Part shown: positions 40,305 through 48,561 of the stretch, piece after piece
Position numbering within the stretch: the stretch's first letter is position 1
How the letters are laid out: each line of letters opens with the position of its first letter
Assembly: GCA_022750055.1 (NCBI GenBank)
Contig: JAKIWL010000003.1
Coordinates: forward strand, 119,300-183,299
Reading direction: 5' to 3'
DNA length: 64,000 nt
DNA from: Thermoplasmata archaeon
GTDB lineage: Archaea; Thermoplasmatota; Thermoplasmata; Lutacidiplasmatales; UBA184
Made by a program: the position numbers and the translations under genes
Notes under the pieces: generated by a model
Seen by the model: the letters and a program-made list of their open reading frames with translations, nothing else
The model's database searches: none
Told to the model about the DNA's origin: nothing

Positions 40305-41295
40305 GGCCCGCCTTCGACGGGGCCGACCGCAGGACGTTTCCCCCCCGGACAAGGCCAACTCGAATTCAAAGACCGCCTCCCGCGGCGCGGCTCCGCCGGA
40401 GCCGGCTCCGTCGGCGTTCTCGGAGGGGTTGTTCGCGAGGTCGGTGGACGTGGCCCGCGTCGAGGACGTCCTCGATGACCTCGAGATCGTCCTCCTCCAG
40501 TCGGATGTGGCGCTTCCGGTGATCGAGAAGATCCGACGGGACGTCAAGAAGGAGCTCGCCGGGAAGAAGCTGCGCTGGGGTGGTGACCTCGAGGCGGCGG
40601 TCCGATCGAGCCTGGAGGAATCGATCCGGGCCGTTCTCTCCAAGCCCCCGTACGACCTCGCCGAACGGATCCGCGCCCATCCGACCCGTCCGTTCGTGAT
40701 CCTGTTCGTGGGGGTGAACGGGACGGGCAAGACCACGACGGTGGCGAAGATCGCCGGCCGACTACGGGACGCGGGGCTCTCGGTCGCGATCGCGGCCGGA
40801 GACACCTTCCGAGCCGGCGCGATCGAGCAGTTGCTCGTGCACGGAGAGCGACTCGGGGTCCGCGTCGTTCGCCAGCAGGAGGGGAGCGATCCGGCCGCGG
40901 TCGCCTTCGATGCGATCGAGCACGCCAAGGCGAAATCGGTCGACGTGGTCCTCGTCGACACCGCGGGGCGTCAGCACACCAACGAGAACCTGATCGAGGA
41001 GGCCAAGAAGATCCGTCGGGTGGCGCAGCCTTCGCTCACCCTGTTCGTCGGCGATGCGCTCTCGGGCAACGACGTGATCGAGCAGGCGAAACTCTTCCAG
41101 AGCGCCCTTGGGATCGACGGGATCGTGCTCACCAAGCTTGACGCGGACACCAAGGGGGGCGCCTCGCTCTCGCTCGCGTTCGTGACCGGCAAGCCCATCG
41201 TGCTCGTCGGAACCGGCCAGCGGTACGAGGACATCGCCCCCTTCGACCCCGAGGCCATGGTGGAACGGCTGTTCGACGAGGGGACGTCCGCGTGA
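40288..41295 (+). CDS. ftsY: signal recognition particle receptor FtsY
   Basis: This 335-residue SRP-GTPase docks ribosome-SRP complexes to the membrane. It has a short variable A region, the four-helix N domain (residues about 55-120) and the G domain with GVNGTGKTTT, DTAGR, TKLDADTKGG and GTGQRYEDIAPF. The N-terminus is basic and Pro-rich, without a membrane segment, as in many archaeal FtsY. The start overlaps pfdA in another frame and the stop overlaps trmJ (GTGA). Confidence 0.96.
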   Translation: MWAAIRARLRRGRPQDVSPPDKANSNSKTASRGAAPPEPAPSAFSEGLFARSVDVARVEDVLDDLEIVLLQSDVALPVIEKIRRDVKKELAGKKLRWGGDLEAAVRSSLEESIRAVLSKPPYDLAERIRAHPTRPFVILFVGVNGTGKTTTVAKIAGRLRDAGLSVAIAAGDTFRAGAIEQLLVHGERLGVRVVRQQEGSDPAAVAFDAIEHAKAKSVDVVLVDTAGRQHTNENLIEEAKKIRRVAQPSLTLFVGDALSGNDVIEQAKLFQSALGIDGIVLTKLDADTKGGASLSLAFVTGKPIVLVGTGQRYEDIAPFDPEAMVERLFDEGTSA

Positions 41296-42029
41296 GCGCC
41301 GAGATCGAAGTGGTCCTCGTCCGTCCGAAGGAGGACGGTAACGTCGGGGCCGTGGCGCGGGCGGCCCGCAACTTCGGTGCGGACCGCTTGACTTTCGTGG
41401 CACCGCGCGCCGAGCTCGGGCCGGTCGCTCGCCGCCGGGCGATGGGGGGCCTGGCCCTGCTGGAGTCGGCGAAGGCGGTGGCGACGTTCGCCGAGGCGGT
41501 CGGCGAGGCCGACCTGGTCGTCGGCACGACCGACCTCGTGACCGGCCGTTCCACGGCCTACCTACGGCGATCGGTCTCCCCCGAGCGACTCGGGGAGGCG
41601 CTCCGGTCGGTCGTGGGGCGGGTCGCCGTCGTCTTCGGCCCAGAGGACAACGGGTTGTCCCGCTCGGAACTCGCGCGCTGCGACCTGCTCGTGCACGTCC
41701 CCGCCCGCCGGGAGTTCCCGACGCTCAACCTCTCCCACGCCGTGGCGATCGTGCTCTATGCGTTGCACCGGGCCCGCGGGGGCGAAGACCCCGAGACCAC
41801 TCCGGCTCCCGAGGTCCTCGAGTTGGACGGGAAGGGAAAGGAGGTCTTCCTCCTGCACCTAGGCCAGCTCCTCGAGCAGACCGGCTACCCGTCCCACAAA
41901 CGGGCCGGGATGGTCCTGATGTTCCGACGGGTCCTTGGAAGGGCGGCTCCGGGCGAATCGGAGTACCGAATGATGCTCGGGTTGCTGAAGAGCTCGAGGC
42001 GGGCGATACGGAGGGGTCATGGTCGCTGA
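41292..42029 (+). CDS. tRNA/rRNA 2'-O-methyltransferase, TrmJ-like (SPOUT)
   Basis: This 245-residue SPOUT methyltransferase has the three conserved motifs: GNVGAVARAARNFGA at the N-terminus, VFGPEDNGLS in the middle and LNLSHAVAIVLY, which form the trefoil-knot SAM pocket. Archaeal TrmJ methylates C32 of tRNA. The extra C-terminal helical region of about 70 residues is also TrmJ-like. It starts with GTG overlapping the ftsY stop by four bases. Confidence 0.88.
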   Translation: MSAEIEVVLVRPKEDGNVGAVARAARNFGADRLTFVAPRAELGPVARRRAMGGLALLESAKAVATFAEAVGEADLVVGTTDLVTGRSTAYLRRSVSPERLGEALRSVVGRVAVVFGPEDNGLSRSELARCDLLVHVPARREFPTLNLSHAVAIVLYALHRARGGEDPETTPAPEVLELDGKGKEVFLLHLGQLLEQTGYPSHKRAGMVLMFRRVLGRAAPGESEYRMMLGLLKSSRRAIRRGHGR

Positions 42030-42417
42030 AACCGAATGGGTGCGGGTGCGAGGCATGGGGCGGGAGCGATTCGCGGGCCATCTGTCGGACTACCTGACCG
42101 GGATCGGCTACGCGGTCGAGCGCATCGAGTCCACCGAGCCCGCGGAGACCCGCATCGTGGCGAAGTTGGTCAGGATGAACCCGGCGATCCCCGAAGGGGG
42201 CAAGGAGCTTCGGTTCCGACTCTACCCCACGAGTGGGGGGGCCGCGGCCGGGTGGGTGGGTCCGAACGCCGTGCCGGACGCCGAGCGCGGCCGATTCGAC
42301 CGGATGGTCCGGGAGATCTTCGCCCACCTGGAGCGTGCGGTGTTGACGGAGAGTCACGCCACCGCGAAGGTCACGCGCGCTCCGGATGTCCGCCTTCCGT
42401 GGGAGAGCGAGCGATAA
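42019..42417 (+). CDS. small protein of unknown function
   Basis: This is a 132-residue protein with mixed alpha/beta character and no motif I can name. It is acidic in places and has a well-formed C-terminus (FDRMVREIFAHLERAV). It overlaps the end of trmJ by 11 bases and so belongs to the LX-pfdA-ftsY-trmJ operon. The context suggests an RNA- or translation-related role, which is only association. Confidence 0.6.
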   Translation: MVAETEWVRVRGMGRERFAGHLSDYLTGIGYAVERIESTEPAETRIVAKLVRMNPAIPEGGKELRFRLYPTSGGAAAGWVGPNAVPDAERGRFDRMVREIFAHLERAVLTESHATAKVTRAPDVRLPWESER

Positions 42418-42457
42418 TCGACGGCTCGCCGATGGATTCGAATCCCATTCACGCCAT

Positions 42458-42464
42458 CCTTATA
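42458..42464 (+). promoter_or_regulatory. box A of ribosomal protein L15e
   Basis: CTTATAG is centred about 33 bases before the L15e ATG, leaving a leader of only a few bases. Confidence 0.5.
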
Positions 42465-42493
42465 GGGGGGACCCGGGTGGGCCGCCCGCGCCG

Positions 42494-43108
42494 ATGACCC
42501 AGTCCGCCTATCGATACATCTCGCGCTCGTTCCGGACCACCCTCGGCGAGGAGGGGCAGGCGTTGCGCCACGAGCGACTCCTCACCTGGCGCCGGGACCA
42601 CACGGTAGTTCGTCTCGAGCACCCCACCCGCCTCGACCGCGCACGGGCGATCGGCTGGCGGGCGAAGAATGGCTATCTGATCGCCCGGGTGCGCGTGCGC
42701 CGGGGCGGCCAACGAAAGCGCGCGATCATCGCGGGTCGACGTCCGAAGCGAAAGGGGATCCTCCGGATGACGCTCGCAAAGAGTCTCCAGCGGATCGCCG
42801 AGGAGCGCGCCCAGAAGCACTACCCCAACCTGGAGGTCCTCAACTCCTATTGGGTGGGGGAAGACGGGAAGGAGAAGTTCTTCGAGGTCATCTTGGTCGA
42901 TCCGGTCCACCCGGAGATCGTCTCCGACCCGAAGATCTCCTGGATCACCGCCCCGACTCAAAAGGGGCGCGTCTACCGAGGGCTGACCCGGGCGGGCACC
43001 GATGGCCGGGGCCTCCGGTGGAGCGGCAAGGGATCCGAGCGCATGCGACCTTCCCGGGCGCGCAATCGCCGCCCCACCCGACGCACCCAGTACAAGGTCA
43101 TCCCCTGA
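42494..43108 (+). CDS. ribosomal protein L15e
   Basis: This 204-residue large-subunit protein has the family pattern YISRSFR ... RKRAIIAGRRPKRKG ... NSYWVGEDGKEKFFEVILVDP and RGLTRAGTDGRGLR near the end. It is highly basic. The long ORF-track start at 42386 would pass through the box A, so the ATG at 42494 is used. The stop overlaps the convergent Toprim gene by 11 bases. Confidence 0.95.
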   Translation: MTQSAYRYISRSFRTTLGEEGQALRHERLLTWRRDHTVVRLEHPTRLDRARAIGWRAKNGYLIARVRVRRGGQRKRAIIAGRRPKRKGILRMTLAKSLQRIAEERAQKHYPNLEVLNSYWVGEDGKEKFFEVILVDPVHPEIVSDPKISWITAPTQKGRVYRGLTRAGTDGRGLRWSGKGSERMRPSRARNRRPTRRTQYKVIP

Positions 43109-43565
43109 TCTCGCCGCCGGCTTCGCCCTCGCGTTCGAGGTAGTGTTCGAGCGGCGCCCCGGTTCGCTCGGCCAGCCGTCGGGCCCATCCGTGGATCCCT
43201 TCCACATGGACGACCTCGCCCCGAAGGACCCGCGCGAGCCGCCGCCGAAACTCGAGATCGACGGCGACGGGTCCGGGGGCGAGGAACTCGTTCAATTTGT
43301 GCGCGAGCTGACCCCCCGTTGCATCCCAATCGGTCAGCACGATCGCTCGGCGAGTGCCCCGGGTCAACGCGTGCGCCAGCGCGCTCAACGGCACCCCCCG
43401 GTGCACGAGGACGATCGGGCCCTGGAGACCGAGCGCTCGAAGGGAATCGCGGTCCCGATCCCCCTCGACGACGACGACCGTACCCGGTCGGGTCGATTCC
43501 GATCGGAGCGTCGACCAAAGGCCGAGGAACTCCTCGAACGCCGTCTCGGATGACCCGGTCGTCAA
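43098..43565 (-). CDS. small Toprim-domain protein
   Basis: This protein of about 155 residues has the Toprim hallmarks VVVEGDRDRDSL (catalytic Glu) and VLTDWDATGGQLAHKL (the DxD pair). It resembles the small archaeal Toprim proteins of COG1658, some of which act on RNA (ribonuclease M5-like). It is too short to be a DNA primase or topoisomerase. The true start is unclear: a TTG at 43565 follows GAGGG and gives 155 residues, whereas the ORF-track start at 43736 runs into the GINS gene on the other strand. Confidence 0.8.
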   Translation of the reverse strand: MTTGSSETAFEEFLGLWSTLRSESTRPGTVVVVEGDRDRDSLRALGLQGPIVLVHRGVPLSALAHALTRGTRRAIVLTDWDATGGQLAHKLNEFLAPGPVAVDLEFRRRLARVLRGEVVHVEGIHGWARRLAERTGAPLEHYLEREGEAGGEIRG

Positions 43566-43625
43566 CGGACCCCCTCGGCCCTCCCGAGACCGGGAGCTCC
43601 GCCTTCCCCCGGACGCGGGGCAACA

Positions 43626-43633
43626 ACTATAGG
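43626..43633. promoter_or_regulatory. box A between GINS and Toprim genes
   Basis: ACTATAGG lies about 29 bases before the GINS ATG (likely leaderless). It is nearly palindromic and may also serve the Toprim gene on the minus strand. Confidence 0.45.
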
Positions 43634-43658
43634 CTTCGGCTCGCCCTTGCACTCCTCC

Positions 43659-44309
43659 ATGCCCGACCAGTACACTCTCCTTCTCGAACTGAGGCGTTCG
43701 GAGGGGGCCAATCGAGGACTCGCCAAGCTCCCCCACGACTTCTACGGCACCACCTCGGCGTACCTCACCGAGGTCCGCCGAACCTTCGAGTCGGAGTTAC
43801 GGGAGAATCCCTCGGGGCGCAAGGGGGAGCTCTCCCGGCAGACCTACCAGCGGGCGAGCCAGGTGGCCCGCGACATCATCGAAGCTCGGATGACCAAGCT
43901 CCTGTCGCTCGCTTTCCAGGCGAGCGTCGGGGGGGCGAAGGAGATCCCGAACACGCTCCCCGAGGAGCGCGGACTGTTCGAGTCGCTCACCGGGGTCCTG
44001 CGCACGCACCGGGGTTCGGTCGCCCCGTACCTGCAGGCGGACGCGGGACCGCCCGCCGCACCGACGGGAACGCCGGCCCCGGCGGCGTCGCGCGACTCGA
44101 CCCCGCGGGTCGAACCGCGACCCACCCGCGCAGCGGCGGCCCAAGCCTTAGTTCGGATCCTCAAGGATAGCCGGCCCCTCGAGCTGGGGGGCGAGACGAT
44201 CGAACTTCGACGGGAGGATATCGTCTCGCTCCCACCCGAGGTCGCCCGGATCCTGGTCGACGGCAAGATCGCCGAAGCGCTCCAGGCGGAGTTCCGACCG
44301 ACCTCCTAG
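43659..44309 (+). CDS. GINS complex subunit (GINS15-like)
   Basis: This 216-residue subunit belongs to the archaeal GINS ring that joins MCM and Cdc45/GAN in the replisome. The alpha-helical A domain (residues 1-105, LPHDFYGTTSAYLTEVRRTF) precedes the small beta-rich B domain (about 165-215, LELGGETIELRREDIVSLPPE). A then B order is the Sld5/Psf1 type. A Pro/Ala-rich linker of about 45 residues lies between. The ATG is about 29 bases from the box A. The stop overlaps the convergent methyltransferase gene by four bases. Confidence 0.82.
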   Translation: MPDQYTLLLELRRSEGANRGLAKLPHDFYGTTSAYLTEVRRTFESELRENPSGRKGELSRQTYQRASQVARDIIEARMTKLLSLAFQASVGGAKEIPNTLPEERGLFESLTGVLRTHRGSVAPYLQADAGPPAAPTGTPAPAASRDSTPRVEPRPTRAAAAQALVRILKDSRPLELGGETIELRREDIVSLPPEVARILVDGKIAEALQAEFRPTS

Positions 44310-45514
44310 GTCGGCGGGACCTCCCCGGGCGGGGTCGCAGGGGTGGGCGGCGTCGGCCGGCTTGGGTCCCCCGCGGAAAGCTCGAGGGCAAAGAAGGTCG
44401 AGAATCCGAAGAGCAGGTTCTTCACCGCGAGTCGGGTGCGCACTGTCTCCTCCGCTCCTTCGGAGGCGCGCAGCGCCTCCTCCGTCCGCCGTTCGAGCCC
44501 CCATGCGACCAGGGCTTGTGCTTGGGGGCGGAACGCCCGCTCGTGGAGGCCCGCCGAACGGGCGGCCGCCCGGATCCGTGAGAAGTTGACGAAGGCGCTC
44601 AGGTCGAGCAGACCGGGATGGGCCAACGGGTCGGGCATCGGACGCTGACGGCGCACGGCCGCGAGCGTTCCGGATGGGTGGTCTCGTAGCAAGGGTCCCT
44701 CCTCGCCCCCGTAGTCGAGCAGGAGGGCCACGCCGTCGGTCAGGTGGTCGGCGACCTCTCGAACGAACCCCTCTGCCGCCGGGCAGACTTCCGCGATGGC
44801 GCCCGGCTCCGCCGGACCCATGCCGACAGGCGGCGGGGACTCGGTCCCTTCGGATTCGCGCCAGACGATCGAGTCGCCGGTGACCGTCACCCCGAGCTCC
44901 CTCCAGCCCTCGGGCCGCCGGATCCGGCGTTGGAACGGGAGCGCGTCGAGGAGCTCGTTGGCGAGGACCACGCCCGGGAACGGCCCGTTCTCCGCGAGGG
45001 AAGCGACGGCCTCCACCTCGACGGGAGTTCCCTCCGCGACGGCGGTGGCGCGGTCGACCGCTCGTGCCCGCAGGGCGGGGGACCGGTCGACGAGAAGGTA
45101 TCGTAGGCCGGGGGCGTCCCCCAGTCGGCCCGCGAGGGCGCGAATGACGTCGGCGCTCAGCGTGCCGTCCCCGCACCCGACCTCGACCACGGTGAACGTG
45201 GGGGGACGCGCGAGCCGCGCGTACTCGTCGGCGATCCGGTCGGCGATGGTCGCGCCGAACAGGCTCGACACGTGGGCGGCCGTGTAGAACGCCGCGGCCG
45301 GGCCGACAGAGGCCTCGGGTTCGGTGTAGAACCCGACGCCCGAGGCATACAGCGCGATCTCGACGAACCGGTCGAACCGCAGCCACCCGCCTGGTCCCGC
45401 GGCTTCGATCAACCTCCGGCGGACCTCCCGCTCCCGGATCCGCTCGGCGTCGAGGATCGGCTCGGCCGGATCGCCGGCCGTGGGGGGAGCCGACTCGCCC
45501 GGTTCGGACCGCAC
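44306..45514 (-). CDS. MidA/NDUFAF7-family SAM-dependent methyltransferase
   Basis: This 402-residue methyltransferase shows family features: YASGVGFYTEPE near the N-terminus, a SAM motif EVGCGDGTLS, ANELLDALPFQ and LLLDYGGEEG. NDUFAF7 methylates an arginine of complex I, and MidA is also linked to complex I; archaeal targets are unknown. It starts with GTG, 12 bases after the PAC2 gene, and ends with a Pro-rich tail. It may act on an electron-transport protein, which is only inference. Confidence 0.87.
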   Translation of the reverse strand: MRSEPGESAPPTAGDPAEPILDAERIREREVRRRLIEAAGPGGWLRFDRFVEIALYASGVGFYTEPEASVGPAAAFYTAAHVSSLFGATIADRIADEYARLARPPTFTVVEVGCGDGTLSADVIRALAGRLGDAPGLRYLLVDRSPALRARAVDRATAVAEGTPVEVEAVASLAENGPFPGVVLANELLDALPFQRRIRRPEGWRELGVTVTGDSIVWRESEGTESPPPVGMGPAEPGAIAEVCPAAEGFVREVADHLTDGVALLLDYGGEEGPLLRDHPSGTLAAVRRQRPMPDPLAHPGLLDLSAFVNFSRIRAAARSAGLHERAFRPQAQALVAWGLERRTEEALRASEGAEETVRTRLAVKNLLFGFSTFFALELSAGDPSRPTPPTPATPPGEVPPT

Positions 45515-45526
45515 GGCGCTAGGCCA

Positions 45527-46303
45527 TCAGCCGATGTAGCCGAGGTCTTCCCTCGGCGCGTTGGAGGCTTCGCTGACCTTCTGGTCCGTCTCATGGATCC
45601 GTTGGGCGATCCGGTCGATCTCCTTCGCCTTCCCCTCGAGGTCGGAGAAGTTGAGCTCGATACCGAGGACCTTCGTGAGCACCTTGAGGACCGCCTCGGC
45701 GCTCCGCGGGTCGACGAAGTATCCGCTCGTCTCCCCCATCAGACAGACTCCCTCCATTCCGAAGAGCTGTCCGAGGCCGAGGAAGAGCCCGCTCGCCCCG
45801 ATGAGCCCGCCGCCCGGGTCGTTCCGGGAGAAGACGACCCCGAACTTCTTCATCGTCTCGACGAGCGCCGGGGTCGTCGCCGCCCCTAGGACCCGGTGGT
45901 TCTCGACGACATGTCCTTGGGCGAACCCCGCGAGCGTGTAGACCTCGCGGGTTGCGAACTGGCGGTGGCAGAACTCGAGGACCCGCTCGGTGAGCTCGTA
46001 TTGCCCTTCCGGACTGATCCCCTGATAGTCCCCTCCGAGGATGAGCAGGTCGCGGGACCCGGACACGACCCCCTTGCGGTACGACAGGTCGTTCGAGACC
46101 AACCGGATCAGCCCTTCCTCGCTCACGTAGACCTGGGGGGGGAAGAACTTCGAGTAGAACGTCGCGAGCGGCTTCGCACCGAGCTTCTCCTTCAGGTAGT
46201 CGGCCGCCAGTTTGCCGACGTTCCCGACGCCCGGTAGCCCCTCGACGAGGACCGGGTCCTTGAGGGCGACCTTGTCGAGCAGCCGGATGTGTACGTCGTC
46301 CAT
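45527..46303 (-). CDS. PAC2-family protein (proteasome assembly chaperone homologue)
   Basis: This 258-residue protein has the PAC2 core: PVLVEGLPGVGNVGKLAADYL, LILGGDYQGISPEGQYEL and GVCLMGETSGYFVDPRSA. Archaeal PbaB-like relatives bind the 20S proteasome. The C-terminal 60 residues form a predicted coiled coil, and the chain ends DLGYIG, which is not a clear HbYX motif. An upstream box A lies about 35 bases before the ATG. It is followed 12 bases later by the MidA-like gene. Confidence 0.85.
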   Translation of the reverse strand: MDDVHIRLLDKVALKDPVLVEGLPGVGNVGKLAADYLKEKLGAKPLATFYSKFFPPQVYVSEEGLIRLVSNDLSYRKGVVSGSRDLLILGGDYQGISPEGQYELTERVLEFCHRQFATREVYTLAGFAQGHVVENHRVLGAATTPALVETMKKFGVVFSRNDPGGGLIGASGLFLGLGQLFGMEGVCLMGETSGYFVDPRSAEAVLKVLTKVLGIELNFSDLEGKAKEIDRIAQRIHETDQKVSEASNAPREDLGYIG

Positions 46304-46334
46304 CAGCGGTCCAGGGCCAACGAGCGGGACCCGA

Positions 46335-46343
46335 CAGATAAGC
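46335..46343 (-). promoter_or_regulatory. box A of the PAC2 gene
   Basis: The minus strand reads GCTTATCTG and lies about 35 bases before the ATG at 46303. Confidence 0.45.
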
Positions 46344-46379
46344 CCTGCCGTTCGCCGGGGAAGTCAGGTGGCGTTCCCG

Positions 46380-47144
46380 TCACGGTCGGCCTCCGCTGCC
46401 GAGGGCGAAGCCGTTCGGCGTGACCCGGAGCGTGGCGGTGCGCTTGAGCTCCGGATGATTGCGGACCTTGCGGACCGCGAGCCGATGCTCAAACCTCGGA
46501 CCTTCGGGTTGGGCGCTGAGCTCCAGGACCAGGTCGGCCATCTCCTCGAGCAGGCCCGAGGCTCGCCGCTCGTGGATCTCGCTGTGCAACACGAGCAGGG
46601 TCTGGGCGCCAAGGGACTGGGCGCGGTGCCGGGTCTGGCGGGCGATGGTCAGGACCTCCGGAAGGTCCAGTACCTCCAGGAGGAAGTCGAGCGAATCGAT
46701 GACGAGCCGGAACGGATCGTTGAGGCCCGCGATGTCGGAGAGGATGCGGTTCGTGAGGTTGTACGGCGGGGGGGCGATCTCGACCGGCTGGCGGTGCGCG
46801 AGGTCGGAGAGCTGGAGGCCCCGGTCCCGGATCCGGGAGACCTCGAGCTGGGGCGAGAGCACATGCACGAAGTACTCCTCGGCGAGATTCACGATCCGCA
46901 GCCGGGCCGGGTCTCCGCCGAGCGCCCGGAACGTCGACTGAACCTCCTCGGTGCGTTCGTACGTCGTGTAGAACACCGCGGGGGCCTCGGCCGACGCCCG
47001 GGCCGCGAACTGTTTGGCGAGGAGCGACGCCTCGGCGTCGGTCGGCGCGTTGAGCAGCCCCAGCCACCCCTTCGGCAGGCTCGGGGCGAGCTCTCGGTCG
47101 AGCTCCGCGAGGCCCAGGATCGGCCCGGTCGACTCCTCTCCCAT
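46380..47144 (-). CDS. KaiC-like protein without Walker A
   Basis: This 254-residue RecA-fold relative reads LLNAPTDAEASLLAKQF at the place of the P-loop, with no Gly-Lys-Thr/Ser. A Walker B-like strand (FRLVIDSLDFLLEV) is kept. It is the last of three consecutive minus-strand genes: an intact KaiC (47743-48522), a short relative (47151-47738) and this one. The spacing of four to six bases implies joint expression. It is probably a non-catalytic partner in a KaiC-like assembly. Confidence 0.78.
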   Translation of the reverse strand: MGEESTGPILGLAELDRELAPSLPKGWLGLLNAPTDAEASLLAKQFAARASAEAPAVFYTTYERTEEVQSTFRALGGDPARLRIVNLAEEYFVHVLSPQLEVSRIRDRGLQLSDLAHRQPVEIAPPPYNLTNRILSDIAGLNDPFRLVIDSLDFLLEVLDLPEVLTIARQTRHRAQSLGAQTLLVLHSEIHERRASGLLEEMADLVLELSAQPEGPRFEHRLAVRKVRNHPELKRTATLRVTPNGFALGSGGRP

Positions 47145-47150
47145 CGGGGA

Positions 47151-47738
47151 TCACCCCGGCGGTCGGACGACGTCGATCGTTTCGTCGACGATCAGGCTCA
47201 CCAGTTGATCGAGCTCGCTGACCGTGTCCTCGGAGACGATCAACAGGAGCGTGAGGACCTGACGGCTCTTGAGATTATTGACGAGGATGTGGAAGAATTC
47301 CGTGAGAAGCGCCTGCGGGTTGTGAATCGCGAGCGAGTTGACCGAGTCGATGATGAGCATGGGTCTAGCGCTCGCGTGGCGCCGGAGGAGGTACTCGACG
47401 CGCAGCATGATCGTCTCGAGCATCCGGGGGCTCTCGACGTACGTGGCATTCGGGAGAGGTTCCCGGTAGTTCATCATCGTATGGCTGATCGCGTCGACGA
47501 AGGAGATCCGGTCCGGGGACACGTCCAGGGCCTGCGCGATCGACCAGACCAGGCCGCACGGATTCGTCACGGAGACGTAGATCGTGTGGACGTCCTCCCC
47601 GTCACCACGTTCTTTGAGCGCCGATTGGAGCACGGCGAAGTAGTCGTCGGCATACTCCCTCGGATTCATCCGGATCGCGACCGCGGACGCGGGTGAGAGC
47701 GACCGGATCCGTTCGCCGATCTCGGACCCTTCGGTCAC
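47151..47738 (-). CDS. short KaiC-related protein without P-loop
   Basis: This 195-residue protein shares the second half of a KaiC/RecA fold, with a Walker B-like LIIDSVNSLAIHNPQ strand and VLTLLLIVSEDT. The N-terminus (SAVAIRMNPREYADDYF) lacks any nucleotide-binding loop. It starts with GTG, four bases after the intact KaiC gene, and ends six bases before another P-loop-less relative. An inactive regulatory subunit is the likeliest role; no function is known. Confidence 0.72.
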   Translation of the reverse strand: MTEGSEIGERIRSLSPASAVAIRMNPREYADDYFAVLQSALKERGDGEDVHTIYVSVTNPCGLVWSIAQALDVSPDRISFVDAISHTMMNYREPLPNATYVESPRMLETIMLRVEYLLRRHASARPMLIIDSVNSLAIHNPQALLTEFFHILVNNLKSRQVLTLLLIVSEDTVSELDQLVSLIVDETIDVVRPPG

Positions 47739-47742
47739 CCGG

Positions 47743-48522
47743 TCACCCGCCTTCCGGCCGGTTCCCCTTCAGGTGGGGGGCCATCAGGAGGCCGATCGGA
47801 GTGAGTTCCATCACGTACTGAGCCCGGGAGTGGGACGTGCCCCGCATCTTGACGACCTGGAGGACCCGAAGGATGTCGCCGCGCCGGGAGGCGTTCCCGA
47901 GGAGGATGACGCCATCGACGATCGCCTCCTCCACCCCGTGGGCCGAGTACCGTCCCTCTGAGGAGGCCACCTCCGAGACGAGCAGGGTCGTGCAGCCGAG
48001 CCGGTTCAGACCCTGACCGAGGGTCAGCATGAAATCCCGGATCCGTTCCTCGCGCCGGATCCGATACCCGACCGACGTGAGGGAGTCGAGCACGACCCGT
48101 TGCGCCCCGGTCTCGGCGACCAATGCGAGGATCGAGCGGGTGAGCAGGCCGATCTCTTCGGTCGTCAATTCCTCGTGGTCGAGTCCGAGTCGGGAGTACA
48201 TGTCCGGCAGGTCGACGATGACGAGGGACCCGGCCTCGAGGAGATCGTGCCGGAAGAACTCGAAAGCCGAGAGATTCTCCGTGAGCTTGACCGAGGATTC
48301 CGTCACCGACAGGAACAGGGACCGTTCGCCTGCCTCGGCCCCGCGGACGAGGAACTCGAGGCTCAGGGTGGTCTTGCCCGTGCCGACCGCGCCGGCCAGC
48401 AGGACCATGCTCCCCTTCGGGATGCCCCCGTGCAAGATGTTATCCAACCCGTCGATCCCCGTGACGCATCGGTCGCGGGGGGGAGCCGGTCGGCTCTCCG
48501 TCGGTGGGGTCGCCGTCACCAT
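47743..48522 (-). CDS. KaiC-like RecA-superfamily ATPase
   Basis: This is a single-domain KaiC of 259 residues with the opening TGIDGLDNILHGGIPKGSMVLL, intact Walker A GAVGTGKTTL and Walker B-like RVVLDSLTSVG. It heads the three-gene KaiC module of this locus. An ATG start with a box A about 28 bases upstream suggests a leaderless transcript. The gene at 6399 is a second intact member in the window, also coupled to a degenerate relative. Confidence 0.9.
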   Translation of the reverse strand: MVTATPPTESRPAPPRDRCVTGIDGLDNILHGGIPKGSMVLLAGAVGTGKTTLSLEFLVRGAEAGERSLFLSVTESSVKLTENLSAFEFFRHDLLEAGSLVIVDLPDMYSRLGLDHEELTTEEIGLLTRSILALVAETGAQRVVLDSLTSVGYRIRREERIRDFMLTLGQGLNRLGCTTLLVSEVASSEGRYSAHGVEEAIVDGVILLGNASRRGDILRVLQVVKMRGTSHSRAQYVMELTPIGLLMAPHLKGNRPEGG

Positions 48523-48546
48523 CCGATGAAATGAGCCACACCCATG

Positions 48547-48554
48547 CCTAAAGC
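48547..48554 (-). promoter_or_regulatory. box A of the second KaiC module
   Basis: The minus strand reads GCTTTAGG, about 28 bases before the ATG at 48522. Confidence 0.45.
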
Positions 48555-48561
48555 ATTGAGG

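Noticed and set aside
42420-42455. ATTCGAATCCC resembling a tRNA T-arm on the plus strand
   Set aside because: The T-stem has a mismatch, no matching acceptor or anticodon stems are found upstream, and 5' parts would lie inside the 42019-42417 gene.
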